A stretch of DNA of 64,000 nt, from NCBI RefSeq assembly GCF_018736145.1, contig NZ_CP059997.1, positions 81,001 through 145,000 on the forward strand. The letters are read 5' to 3'. This DNA is from Amycolatopsis sp. CA-230715 (GTDB lineage: Bacteria > Actinomycetota > Actinomycetes > Mycobacteriales > Pseudonocardiaceae). The notes beneath the pieces are model-generated. The model saw only the letters and a program-made list of their open reading frames with translations. It searched no databases and was not told the DNA's origin. Positions 53,148-60,650 of the stretch are shown one piece after another (positions within the stretch are counted from its first letter, which is position 1; every line of letters begins with the position of its first letter). The translations under genes were made by a program, and so were the position numbers.

Positions 53148-53627
53148 CTAGGTCTCGCTCCACCTGAAGCGCCGGCGTCCCCTGGCCGCGCGCTGTTGCT
53201 CGGCGCCGTGCGCCGTCCAATCGCCGATCATGCGGTTCAGCAGTCCGGTCAGCGTGACGACGTCGTCGGCGGACCACTCGGCGATCACGGCCTGGAACAC
53301 CGCGATACCCGCCTCGGTGAACTGGCGCGCCTGCTCCCGCCCGGCTTCGGTGGCTTCGATGACCGATGCCCGCCGGTCCGCCGGATCGGTCTTCACCACC
53401 AGGTAGCCCGCATCCCCGAGCGCCTGCACGTGACGCGTGACCGAAGACGGGAGGACGTCCAGCTCCTCGGCGATCTCCCCCGGCCGCGCCCGTTCCCGCT
53501 CGACGACGAACTGCAGGACGCCGACCCGGACGGGGTCGAACGCGCGCTCCTGCCCCCTGCGCAGCGCCTCGCCGAACCGCGTGACGGTGTGCGCCAGGTC
53601 GGCCACCTGCGCTTTGTTTGCTTCCAT
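53148..53627 (-). CDS. MarR-family regulator of the monooxygenase
   Basis: 159 residues. Winged helix in the middle (ARPGEIAEELDVLPSSVTRH, VQALGDAGYLVVKTDPADRR) with long N- and C-terminal helices for dimerisation. It is first in a leftward pair with the FAD monooxygenase. A 46-bp inverted repeat covers its start codon, so it should repress itself and the enzyme until a ligand binds. Confidence 0.9.
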   Translation of the reverse strand: MEANKAQVADLAHTVTRFGEALRRGQERAFDPVRVGVLQFVVERERARPGEIAEELDVLPSSVTRHVQALGDAGYLVVKTDPADRRASVIEATEAGREQARQFTEAGIAVFQAVIAEWSADDVVTLTGLLNRMIGDWTAHGAEQQRAARGRRRFRWSET

Positions 53628-53663
53628 GAAACAAATGATCCAAGGGTTGTTTCATCGAAGCAA
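53618..53663. promoter_or_regulatory. 46-bp inverted repeat over the MarR start codon (operator)
   Basis: TTGCTTCCATGAAACAA (53618-53634) and TTGTTTCATCGAAGCAA (53647-53663) are reverse complements with one mismatch in 17 and a 12-bp spacer. The left arm contains the MarR start codon (ATG read on the minus strand at 53627). The site is AT-rich compared with its surroundings. Confidence 0.8.
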
Positions 53664-53681
53664 GGAAATGGCTGAAACCCG

Positions 53682-54506
53682 CTAGTCGACTTCGAGCAGG
53701 TGGAGGCGTTCCCTGGCTTCGGCCTGGGCGGTGAGTGCTTCCCGGTGTTCGCGGCCGAGGTCCGCGACAGACTCCTTCGCCTCGGTGACCGCGTCCTCTG
53801 CCTCGCGCACCTGGGCCCGCAGCTTCACCACGCGGTTCTGCGCACGTTCGACCTCGCGCCGCCCCTTTTCCAGCGCGCGCCCGGCCTCCGACGCCGCGCT
53901 TTCGGCCTCCTCGACGGCCTTCTTCGCCTTCGCCAGTTCACGCTGGCGCGCCTTGTCGGACTTGCCAGGAACCTTCGGCGCGGGTGGGGGCTCGGGAGGC
54001 CGGATCACCCGCAGTGACGGACGCTTCCCCGGTTCCGGCCCGGACAGCAGCCATGTCGTCGCCGAATCCGCGGAGGTGCTCAGTTCCCGGTCGAGCCGCC
54101 CGGACAGCACCGAGTCCGCGGCGGCCGCGTCGGCGACGACCGCGTTGAGCGTCTCCTCCACCGCGACCGCCGCACTGTCCGAAATGGACTCGCCGCGCAT
54201 CAGCTCCCGTACCCGCCGGTGCCGCTCCTTCGTCAGCTCGGGCAGCGGGCGCCCGGTTCCGGTCCGGTGTGTTTCCCGCAGCTCCTCCCCCAGCGCCGCG
54301 AGCGCTTCGACGTGCTCGCGGCGCTCCCGGACGAGCCGGTTCACCACGTCCGCCGCGACCGTCGGCTTCGGCAGCTTCTTGATCCGGGCGGCGAGCTCGC
54401 GGTCGCCCGCCTTGCGCGCCTCGGCCTGCCGCCGGTCACGGGCCGCCACGAACTCGGCACGCGGGAGCGCGTACAGCTCTTCGGCGACCGTGTCGAAGTC
54501 CACCAT
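53682..54506 (-). CDS. Coiled-coil protein, conserved in actinomycetes, function unknown
   Basis: 274 residues from ATG 54506. The N-terminal part (LYALPRAEFVAARDRRQAEA, KKLPKPTVAADVVNRLVRE) is a pattern seen in many actinobacterial hypothetical proteins. A proline-rich hinge sits near residue 170. The last 100 residues are a highly charged Ala-Lys-Glu coiled coil. There is no signal or membrane segment. It may be a structural or DNA-associated protein, but I cannot support a function. Confidence 0.72.
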   Translation of the reverse strand: MVDFDTVAEELYALPRAEFVAARDRRQAEARKAGDRELAARIKKLPKPTVAADVVNRLVRERREHVEALAALGEELRETHRTGTGRPLPELTKERHRRVRELMRGESISDSAAVAVEETLNAVVADAAAADSVLSGRLDRELSTSADSATTWLLSGPEPGKRPSLRVIRPPEPPPAPKVPGKSDKARQRELAKAKKAVEEAESAASEAGRALEKGRREVERAQNRVVKLRAQVREAEDAVTEAKESVADLGREHREALTAQAEARERLHLLEVD

Positions 54507-54549
54507 CTCGCCCTCGCCCCCTCCGGCCGCGCGGTGCCAGGATGATCGC

Positions 54550-55242
54550 ATGGACTCCGCCACCGACGCGCCTTTTCGGGCCGCGCGCGACCTCCGGCCG
54601 TTGATCGCCGACTGGGTGCACGGGTGGGCGCGCTGCCGAGGAACGGCCGTGCCCGTGCCGGAGCCGGACGGGTTCCGCATCGACGTCGGACGCCACGGGC
54701 ACCGCGTCCGCTACGTGCTCGCGAGCCAGGACACCGTCGGCGAGCGAGCGCGGTCCGTCGCCTCGCCGGGCACCTGGTTGAAGGTCTGCGGGCCGCGGGC
54801 GGACACCGTCGCGACGCTGAGCGCGCCGTGGCTGATCGGCGAACCCGAGTACTTGATGTCCGTCGGTCTCGGCGCGGGCGACGCGCCGGAACCGCCGACT
54901 GGGTACACCGTCGAGATCCGGGAAACGGGACCGGTGCTCGACGTCTTCGTGCACGCGGCCGACGGCGGCACCGCGGCTTCGGGCCGGGTCGCGCGATGGG
55001 GCTCGTCGGCCACCGTCGACCAGGTGGTCACCGAGCCCGCGCACCGCAGGCGCGGCCTCGGACGGCTGGTGATGGGCGCGCTCGGGTCCGCCGCGGCGGC
55101 GCGAGGCGCCACGCACGCGGTGCTCGTCGCGACCGAGGACGGGCACGGGCTCTACACCGCGCTCGGCTGGGCGGTGGACGCGTCGCTCACCGCCGCGCAC
55201 GTCCCGGAAAACCCGGTTGCCGGGTGCTCGGGGCGACCGTAG
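54550..55242 (+). CDS. GNAT-family N-acetyltransferase
   Basis: 230 residues from ATG 54550. The acetyl-CoA site is in the C-terminal half: VVTEPAHRRRGLGRLVMGAL (motif A with RRRGLG) and ATEDGHGLYTALGW (motif B). The N-terminal half is not recognised and may set the substrate. It is divergent from the coiled-coil gene with 43 bp between. Its stop codon TAG overlaps the AGGG of the small leader ORF before the glycosyltransferase, so read-through from this gene into the leader is possible. Confidence 0.85.
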   Translation: MDSATDAPFRAARDLRPLIADWVHGWARCRGTAVPVPEPDGFRIDVGRHGHRVRYVLASQDTVGERARSVASPGTWLKVCGPRADTVATLSAPWLIGEPEYLMSVGLGAGDAPEPPTGYTVEIRETGPVLDVFVHAADGGTAASGRVARWGSSATVDQVVTEPAHRRRGLGRLVMGALGSAAAARGATHAVLVATEDGHGLYTALGWAVDASLTAAHVPENPVAGCSGRP

Positions 55243-55252
55243 GGTCTCGCGC

Positions 55253-55285
55253 ATGATCATGTTTTCCCGCTTGCGCTCCCGCTGA
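55253..55285 (+). CDS. Leader peptide with RLR motif upstream of the macrolide-type glycosyltransferase
   Basis: A 10-codon ORF, Met-Ile-Met-Phe-Ser-Arg-Leu-Arg-Ser-Arg, with AGGG 8 bp upstream; a second ATG at 55259 gives an 8-codon version. Arg-Leu-Arg is an example of the Arg/Lys-x-Arg/Lys motif at which macrolide-bound ribosomes stall in known erm and msr leaders. The next gene is a macrolide-type glycosyltransferase. A ribosome stalled on codons 6-8 would cover the stretch that can pair with the glycosyltransferase Shine-Dalgarno. Too short to prove by codon usage; the call rests on motif, place and pairing. Confidence 0.6.
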   Translation: MIMFSRLRSR

Positions 55286-55406
55286 TCCGGCGCGACCGCA
55301 GGGCGCCCGTCATCGGGCCGCCCCTTCGAGCCGCCCCCGGCCCCGGCCGGGCGCACTCCTGCGCGCCGTCGACCACCTTTTCGAGAATGCGACAGGGAAA
55401 ACTATG
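55258..55406 (+). promoter_or_regulatory. Candidate translational attenuator of the glycosyltransferase gene
   Basis: GTTTTCCC in the leader ORF (55261-55268) is exactly complementary to GGGAAAAC (55395-55402), the Shine-Dalgarno region just before ATG 55404. With one bulged T, CAT 55258-55260 also pairs with the start codon. Between them a nested stem can form (CGGCGCG 55288-55294 / CGCGCCG 55362-55368) enclosing a strong hairpin (GGGCGCCCG 55301-55309 / CGGGCCGCCC 55314-55323). All three are compatible and bring the leader and the start site together. Confidence 0.6.
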
Positions 55407-56582
55407 CGAAACCGCCACCACGTCCTCATGGTCGGCTGCACCGCTCCGAGCCACGTCTACCCCTCCCTCGCCGTGATCAGAGAGCTCGTGTCGAGGGGGC
55501 ACCGGGTCAGCTACGCCGTCGGTGAACCGCTCGCCGGGCTGGTCGAGCCGACCGGCGCCGAGCCGGTCACGCACCCGTCGATCCTGCCCCTCGGCGACGC
55601 CGCCGCATGGCCGGAGGACCCGGCGTCGGCGATGCGCGTCTTCCTCGACGAAGGCATCGCGGTGCTGCCCGCGCTCACCGAGCGGTTCGACGACGACCGG
55701 CCCGAGCTGGTGCTCTACGACATCGGCGGCCTGCCGGGCCCCGTGCTCGGCGCGCGCTACGGCGTGCCCGCCGTGCAGCTCTCCCCCACCTACGTCGCGT
55801 GGGACGGCTACGAAGAGGACCTCGCCGAAACGCTGCAAGCGATAGCCACTTCGGACTCGGGGAAGAGCTACTACGCGACGTTCGACGCGTGGCTGCGGGA
55901 GAACGGCATCGACCGGCCCGCCTCGGAATGGCTGGCGCGCCCGGAGCACGTGCTCTCGCTCATTCCCCGCGCCATGCAGCCGAACGCGGACCGGGTGCCG
56001 GAACGGGTCCGGTTCGTCGGCCCGTGCCTCGACCCGGTACGGCTGGCCGACACGAGCTGGACACCGCCAGCGGGCGGCGCGCCCGTGCTGCTGGTGTCGT
56101 TCGGCACCGCCTTCAACGACCAGGCCGAGGTGTTCCGCGCCTGCTTCGAAGCCTTCGCGGGCTCCGGCTGGCACGTCGTGATGGCGATCGGCGACAAGGT
56201 CGACCGCGCCTCGCTCGGCCCCGTGCCGGACGGGTTCGAACTGCACGAAACCGTGCCGCAGCTCGCCGTGCTGGCCGCCGCGTCCGCGTTCATCACGCAC
56301 GCCGGGATGGGCGGCTGCACGGAGGCGCTCTGGTTCGGCGTGCCGACCGTCGCGATCCCGCAGGCCGTCGACCAGTTCGGCAACGCCGCGCTGCTGGAGC
56401 AGCTCGGCGTCGGCAAGCACCTGCCCGCGGAGGAGGTCACGGCCACGGCGCTGCGCGAAGCCGTGGACGCCGTCGCCGGGGCACCGGAGATCGCGGCACG
56501 GCTCGCCGAAATCCAGCGGGCGGTGCGCGCGCAGGGCGGCGTCGACAAGGCGGCCGACGCCGTGGAGTCGTACGTGGGTTAG
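55404..56582 (+). CDS. Macrolide-type glycosyltransferase (MGT/GT1 family)
   Basis: 392 residues with a GT-B fold. The N-terminal acceptor domain opens with VLMVGCTAPSHVYPSLAVIR, and the C-terminal donor domain carries the UDP-sugar motif THAGMGGCTEALWFGVPTVA near 300, with Asp-Gln (AVDQFGN) after it. It resembles OleD/MgtA-type enzymes that inactivate macrolides by adding glucose to the desosamine 2'-OH, and also related enzymes that act on flavonoids or other drugs. Start ATG 55404 has AGGGA as Shine-Dalgarno. The leader ORF and pairing upstream suggest induction by a ribosome-targeting drug. Confidence 0.88.
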   Translation: MRNRHHVLMVGCTAPSHVYPSLAVIRELVSRGHRVSYAVGEPLAGLVEPTGAEPVTHPSILPLGDAAAWPEDPASAMRVFLDEGIAVLPALTERFDDDRPELVLYDIGGLPGPVLGARYGVPAVQLSPTYVAWDGYEEDLAETLQAIATSDSGKSYYATFDAWLRENGIDRPASEWLARPEHVLSLIPRAMQPNADRVPERVRFVGPCLDPVRLADTSWTPPAGGAPVLLVSFGTAFNDQAEVFRACFEAFAGSGWHVVMAIGDKVDRASLGPVPDGFELHETVPQLAVLAAASAFITHAGMGGCTEALWFGVPTVAIPQAVDQFGNAALLEQLGVGKHLPAEEVTATALREAVDAVAGAPEIAARLAEIQRAVRAQGGVDKAADAVESYVG

Positions 56583-56583
56583 C

Positions 56584-56619
56584 TCATCGAGGTGGGCGGG
56601 CGCCCGCCCACCTCGATGA
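56584..56619. terminator. Perfect 36-bp palindrome between convergent genes
   Basis: TCATCGAGGTGGGCGGGC (56584-56601) is followed directly by its exact reverse complement (56602-56619). It fills the gap between the stop codons of the glycosyltransferase and the convergent PPOX-like gene. A two-way terminator is the natural reading. It does not belong to the dispersed palindrome family. Confidence 0.8.
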
Positions 56620-56620
56620 C

Positions 56621-57046
56621 TCAGACGGAGCCGAGATCGGCCGAGATCCATCGCTCGGGGCGCAGGTAGACCGCGAGCTGCTCCCCGTGTTCGGCCTCGG
56701 CCATCTCGACGTAGGCCTCGAGTTTCTCCTCCGGGAGGTAGCGCGCGCTCATCTCCCACAACATCTCGTGCGTGCCGGGCGCCGTCCTGGTGACCGGCCC
56801 TTCCACCGCGACGTACCGGATCGAGGGTTCGAGGCGCTCCACCATCATCGTGAACCGGCCCGCGGCCTCGATGAGCTTGGCCTTGCGCGAGTCGACCCCG
56901 GTGAGCAGCCACAGCTCACCGCCCGGTTCGTAGGCGTACCAGATCGGCACGGTCAGCGGGCCGCGGTCCGGCCCCGCCGAGACGGACAGCGCGGCGATGT
57001 GCGGCTCGGCCAGGAACTGCTCGCGTTCGTGTACGGATAACGACAT
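56621..57046 (-). CDS. Pyridoxamine 5'-phosphate oxidase-like split-barrel protein (FMN or F420 type)
   Basis: 141 residues. Opens with LSVHEREQFLAEPHIAALSV and has VPIWYAYEPGGELWLLTG and the RKAKLIEAAGRFTMMVE segment, the flavin- or F420-binding strands of this family. Most short actinobacterial members are FDOR-B-type or related proteins; which cofactor is used here is not clear. It is a single gene, convergent with the glycosyltransferase. Confidence 0.85.
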   Translation of the reverse strand: MSLSVHEREQFLAEPHIAALSVSAGPDRGPLTVPIWYAYEPGGELWLLTGVDSRKAKLIEAAGRFTMMVERLEPSIRYVAVEGPVTRTAPGTHEMLWEMSARYLPEEKLEAYVEMAEAEHGEQLAVYLRPERWISADLGSV

Positions 57047-57096
57047 GGCGCGAAGGTAACCCGCCGCACCGACAGTTTCCGGAGCACGAGCAGCTC

Positions 57097-57112
57097 TCGA
57101 ACACTCGTTCGA
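57097..57112. promoter_or_regulatory. LexA SOS box of the alkB-like gene
   Basis: TCGAAC-ACTC-GTTCGA is a perfect match to the Gram-positive/actinobacterial LexA site. It overlaps the expected -35 position of a promoter with -10 TACAGT (57121-57126). The ATG at 57133 is 6 bp behind that -10, so the message is probably leaderless. Confidence 0.9.
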
Positions 57113-57132
57113 TCGTCGGGTACAGTCGCGGC

Positions 57133-57756
57133 ATGGCCGTCGAACTGCAGGAGTCGCTCTTCGCCGATACCGGGCGGGTGGGCATCGGGCCGCTCGCCGG
57201 GCTGCGTCGCACCGAACTGGGCCGCGGCGCCTGGATCGACGTGCTGCCCGGCTGGCTCACCGGGGCGGACGCCCTGTTCCAGCGCCTTGCCGAGGTCGTC
57301 CCGTGGCACGGCGAACGGCGCCGGATGTACGACCGCACGGTCGACGTGCCGCGGCTGCTGTGCTTCTACGACGAGCACGAACCGTTGCCGGACCGCGTGC
57401 TCATCGACGCGAAGGCCGCGTTGAGCCGGCACTACGCGACCGAACTCGGCGAACCGTTCCGCACCGCGGGTCTGTGCTACTACCGCGACGGGCGCGACAG
57501 CGTCGCCTGGCACGGCGACACCATCGGGCGCGGCTCGTCGGAGGACACCATGGTCGCGATCGTCTCGGTGGGCGCGCCGCGCGCGCTGGCACTGCGCCCT
57601 CGCGGCGGCGGCGCCACCGTGCGGCGCGCACTGGGGCACGGCGACCTCATCGTGATGGGTGGCTCGTGCCAGCGCACGTGGGAGCACGCGGTGCCGAAGG
57701 CGGCGAAGGCCGGGCCGCGGATCAGCATCCAGTTCCGGCCCCGCGGCGTCCGCTGA
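57133..57756 (+). CDS. AlkB-like 2-oxoglutarate/Fe(II) dioxygenase
   Basis: 207 residues from ATG 57133. Iron ligands are His and Asp in WHGDTIG near residue 126 and His in WEHAVPK near 186; the 2-oxoglutarate Arg is in RISIQFRPR near 197. N-terminal segment RRRMYDRTVDVPRLLCFYDE fits the nucleotide-recognition lid. It should reverse alkylation damage (1-methyladenine, 3-methylcytosine) in DNA or RNA by oxidative demethylation. The perfect SOS box in its promoter makes it a LexA-regulated gene, next to RecQ. Confidence 0.92.
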   Translation: MAVELQESLFADTGRVGIGPLAGLRRTELGRGAWIDVLPGWLTGADALFQRLAEVVPWHGERRRMYDRTVDVPRLLCFYDEHEPLPDRVLIDAKAALSRHYATELGEPFRTAGLCYYRDGRDSVAWHGDTIGRGSSEDTMVAIVSVGAPRALALRPRGGGATVRRALGHGDLIVMGGSCQRTWEHAVPKAAKAGPRISIQFRPRGVR

Positions 57757-57770
57757 CCGGCCGCGGGGCC
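57737..57770 (+). terminator. Hairpin across the alkB-like stop codon
   Basis: GGCCCCGCGG (57737-57746) and CCGCGGGGCC (57761-57770) are exact reverse complements with a 14-nt loop that includes the TGA stop. It could end the alkB-like transcript before recQ. No T-run. Confidence 0.55.
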
Positions 57771-57866
57771 GCGAATGGTCGATTTCCGGACGGTATCGCC
57801 TGGTTTCCCGTTGCGCCGCCGAGAGTCGCCCACCGCTCCGCACCGGAGTCCTCCTAGAATCGCGCA

Positions 57867-59696
57867 ATGGCTTCCGCCGAAACCGAAACCCCCACCGCAC
57901 TCGACGTCCTGCGCCGCGTCTTCGGATACGACTCGTTCCGCGGCGAGCAGGAGCAGATCATCGGTCAGGTCGTCGACGGCGGTGACGCGCTCGTCCTGAT
58001 GCCGACCGGCGGCGGGAAGTCGCTGTGCTACCAGATCCCCTCGCTCGTCCGCGAGGGCACCGGTGTGGTGATCTCGCCGCTCATCGCCCTCATGCAGGAC
58101 CAGGTGGACGCGCTGCGCAACCTCGGTGTGCGCGCCGGGTTCCTCAACTCCACGCAGGGGTTCGACGAGCGCAGGGAGACCGAGGCCGCCTTCCTGTCCG
58201 GCGAACTGGACCTGCTCTACCTCGCGCCCGAACGGCTGCGGGTGGAGTCCACGGTGCAACTGCTCGACCGCGGCACCATCGCGTTGTTCGCGATCGACGA
58301 GGCGCACTGCGTTTCCCAGTGGGGCCACGACTTCCGGCCCGATTACCTCGCGCTGTCCGAGCTGCACGAGCGGTGGCCGTCGGTGCCGAGGATCGCGTTG
58401 ACCGCCACCGCGACGGAGGCCACCCACGCCGAGATAGCGAGCAGGCTCAACCTCGGCGAGGCCCGGCACTTCGTGGCGAGCTTCGACCGGCCGAACATCC
58501 AGTACCGGATCGTCGGCAAGAACGAGCCGAAGCGCCAGCTGCTGCAACTGCTGCGCACCGAGCACGCCGGCGACGCCGGGATCGTCTACTGCCTGTCCCG
58601 CGCCTCGGTCGAGAAGACCGCGGAATTCCTGGTGCAGAACGGAATCCCGGCGGTGCCGTACCACGCGGGGCTGGACGCGCGCATCCGCGCGGAGCACCAG
58701 TCGCGGTTCCTGCGCGAGGACGGCCTGGTGGTGGTCGCCACGATCGCGTTCGGCATGGGCATCGACAAACCGGATGTCCGGTTCGTCGCGCACCTCGACC
58801 TGCCGAAGTCCGTCGAGGGGTACTACCAGGAGACCGGTCGCGCCGGCCGGGACGGGCTGCCGTCGACGGCGTGGCTCGCCTACGGGCTGCAGGACGTGGT
58901 GCAGCAGCGGAAGATGATCGACACCTCCGAGAGCGATCAGGCGCACCGCCGCAGGCTGTCGGCGCATCTCGACGCGATGCTCGCGCTGTGCGAAACCGTC
59001 GAGTGCCGCCGAGTGCAGCTGCTGAACTACTTCGGGCAGCGAGGTGAGCCGTGCGGGAACTGCGACACGTGCCTCACGCCACCGGAATCCTGGGAAGGCA
59101 CCGTTCCCGCGCAGAAGCTTCTGTCCACTGTGGTCCGTCTGCTCAACGAGCGGAACCAGAAGTTCGGGGCGGGGCAGGTGATCGACATCCTGCTCGGCCG
59201 CGGCACGCCGAAGGTCACGCAGCACCGGCACGACCAGCTCAAGGTGTTCGGCATCGGGACCGAGCTGAAGGACACCGAGTGGCGGGGCGTGGTCCGGCAG
59301 TTGCTGGCCCAGGGCCTGCTTTCCGTCGAGGGCGACTACGGCACGCTCGTGCTCACCCCCGGCAGCGAGGAAGTGCTCTACAAAGGACGGCAGGTCCGGC
59401 TTCGCCGCGAGCCGGAACGCGCGGCGAAGGCCGCCGCGAAGGCGAAGAAGGCGGCCCCGGCCGAACTGGCCGAGGAAGCGGTGCCGGTCTTCGAACGGCT
59501 GCGCGCCTGGCGCGCGGCGGCCGCGAAGGAACAGGGCGTACCCGCGTACGTCATCTTCCACGACGCGACCCTCCGCCAGATCGCGACCGAGTCACCCGGC
59601 ACGCTCGCCGAACTCGGCGGGGTGAGCGGGGTCGGGGAGAACAAGCTGGCGAAGTACGGCGAACAGATCCTCGAGACGCTCGCGGCGGTCTCCTGA
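57867..59696 (+). CDS. recQ: ATP-dependent DNA helicase RecQ
   Basis: 609 residues with the full RecQ order: helicase core with Walker A TGGGKSLCYQ near residue 47 and DEAH box AIDEAHCVSQWGHDF near 143; motif VI QETGRAGRDGLPS near 325; RQC zinc cysteines (CRRVQLLNYF, CGNCDTC near 398) with a winged helix; and a C-terminal HRDC domain (about 530-605). It unwinds recombination and replication intermediates, 3' to 5'. It lies 110 bp after the SOS-controlled alkB-like gene; I see no SOS box of its own. Confidence 0.96.
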   Translation: MASAETETPTALDVLRRVFGYDSFRGEQEQIIGQVVDGGDALVLMPTGGGKSLCYQIPSLVREGTGVVISPLIALMQDQVDALRNLGVRAGFLNSTQGFDERRETEAAFLSGELDLLYLAPERLRVESTVQLLDRGTIALFAIDEAHCVSQWGHDFRPDYLALSELHERWPSVPRIALTATATEATHAEIASRLNLGEARHFVASFDRPNIQYRIVGKNEPKRQLLQLLRTEHAGDAGIVYCLSRASVEKTAEFLVQNGIPAVPYHAGLDARIRAEHQSRFLREDGLVVVATIAFGMGIDKPDVRFVAHLDLPKSVEGYYQETGRAGRDGLPSTAWLAYGLQDVVQQRKMIDTSESDQAHRRRLSAHLDAMLALCETVECRRVQLLNYFGQRGEPCGNCDTCLTPPESWEGTVPAQKLLSTVVRLLNERNQKFGAGQVIDILLGRGTPKVTQHRHDQLKVFGIGTELKDTEWRGVVRQLLAQGLLSVEGDYGTLVLTPGSEEVLYKGRQVRLRREPERAAKAAAKAKKAAPAELAEEAVPVFERLRAWRAAAAKEQGVPAYVIFHDATLRQIATESPGTLAELGGVSGVGENKLAKYGEQILETLAAVS

Positions 59697-59819
59697 GGCA
59701 GGCGGTTCCTGTGCGCCGAGCCGATTTCGACAGCCGGCGCACAGGGGCCGCACAGCAACGGCGTGCACGCTGGAACCAGGAACGGCGGACCCCACGCCGT
59801 CAGGGATTTGGAGCACGCC

Positions 59820-60251
59820 ATGTCAGACAAGCCGGAAGAGCGACCGGACGAGCCGACCCGCCCGCTGGAGGAGCCCGTGCCCGCCACCCCGGCGGATTCG
59901 GCCGAGCCCACCGCGCCTGCGGCACCGGCCGAGCCTCCCGCGGCCGAGGCACCGGCCACGGCTTCCGCTGCCGCCGTCCCACCGCAGGCGCCACCGCCCC
60001 CTGCCCCGGCCGCCACGGCGCCACCGGGCGGGTTCGGCCGGTTCGTACGGCACCGCGCGACCCAGCTGGTGACGGTCGGCGTCATCGGGCTGCTGATCGG
60101 CGGCGGCGGGATAGCCCTGATCGAATCCGGGTCGTCGCCGCACGACCGGGGTGGCCACCACGCCTTCGACCACCAGCGGGGCGGCCGCGGTCCCGACCGG
60201 CACGGCGGCGAACGCGGGCAGCACCCGCAGCAGCCGGGGACCGGCGCCTAG
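59820..60251 (+). CDS. Pro/Ala-rich single-pass membrane protein
   Basis: 143 residues from ATG 59820 with GGAG 7 bp upstream. Residues 1-70 are a low-complexity Pro/Ala/Glu stretch, probably disordered and cytoplasmic. One membrane helix follows (VTVGVIGLLIGGGGIALI, near 85-102), then a His/Gly/Arg-rich tail of about 40 residues outside. Related small proteins with histidine-rich tails occur in many actinomycetes; metal binding by the tail is a guess. Frame and codon pattern are convincing despite the low complexity. Confidence 0.7.
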   Translation: MSDKPEERPDEPTRPLEEPVPATPADSAEPTAPAAPAEPPAAEAPATASAAAVPPQAPPPPAPAATAPPGGFGRFVRHRATQLVTVGVIGLLIGGGGIALIESGSSPHDRGGHHAFDHQRGGRGPDRHGGERGQHPQQPGTGA

Positions 60252-60272
60252 GCAGCTGCCGCGGCACCGCAT

Positions 60273-60650
60273 GCCCCGAAGTTCACTTTCGGGGCGTCCG
60301 AGTCCCCGAAAGTCATGTCGGGTGCGCGCCGCGGTGGTTTGGCGAGATCGGTGGCGGGGCGCCGCGCCGTTGGTCCCCGAAGGCCACCTTCAGGGACTCT
60401 AGCGCCACTTTCTCGGCCCTCGCAGGTGTGCGAGCAAGGCTGCACACGCCCCGAAGGTGGCCTTCGGGGCGTTAGACGACACAAATCCACCCCTCGCACG
60501 TTCGACCACCGCGACCCGCGTGCCCCGAAAGTGGCTTCCGGGGCGCTCAAGTCCCTGAAGGTCACTTTCGGGGCACCGAATCGGCTCGGCGATCGCACGC
60601 GCGAGGGACGAATTCGCGGCGCTGGAATCCGTGAAAGCCACCTTCGGGGC
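60273..60650. repeat. Array of dispersed palindromes between a gene end and the rRNA operon
   Basis: Copies of the CCCCGAAGG / CCTTCGGGG element lie at 60273-60295, about 60304-60323 (decayed), 60375-60395, 60448-60470 (identical to the copy at 12272), 60522-60544, 60553-60573 and 60628-60650. Pairs are separated by a conserved short spacer (CGCTCAAGT at 60543-60551, nearly the same at 12293). Segment 60339-60475 resembles 12170-12300 and 60611-60650 resembles 12380-12434, so a larger module has been copied. No coding sequence is present. Confidence 0.8.

Noticed and set aside
60273..60650. CRISPR array
   Set aside because: The repeats are palindromes of about 21-23 bp with irregular spacing and both orientations, and there are no cas genes or unique spacers.
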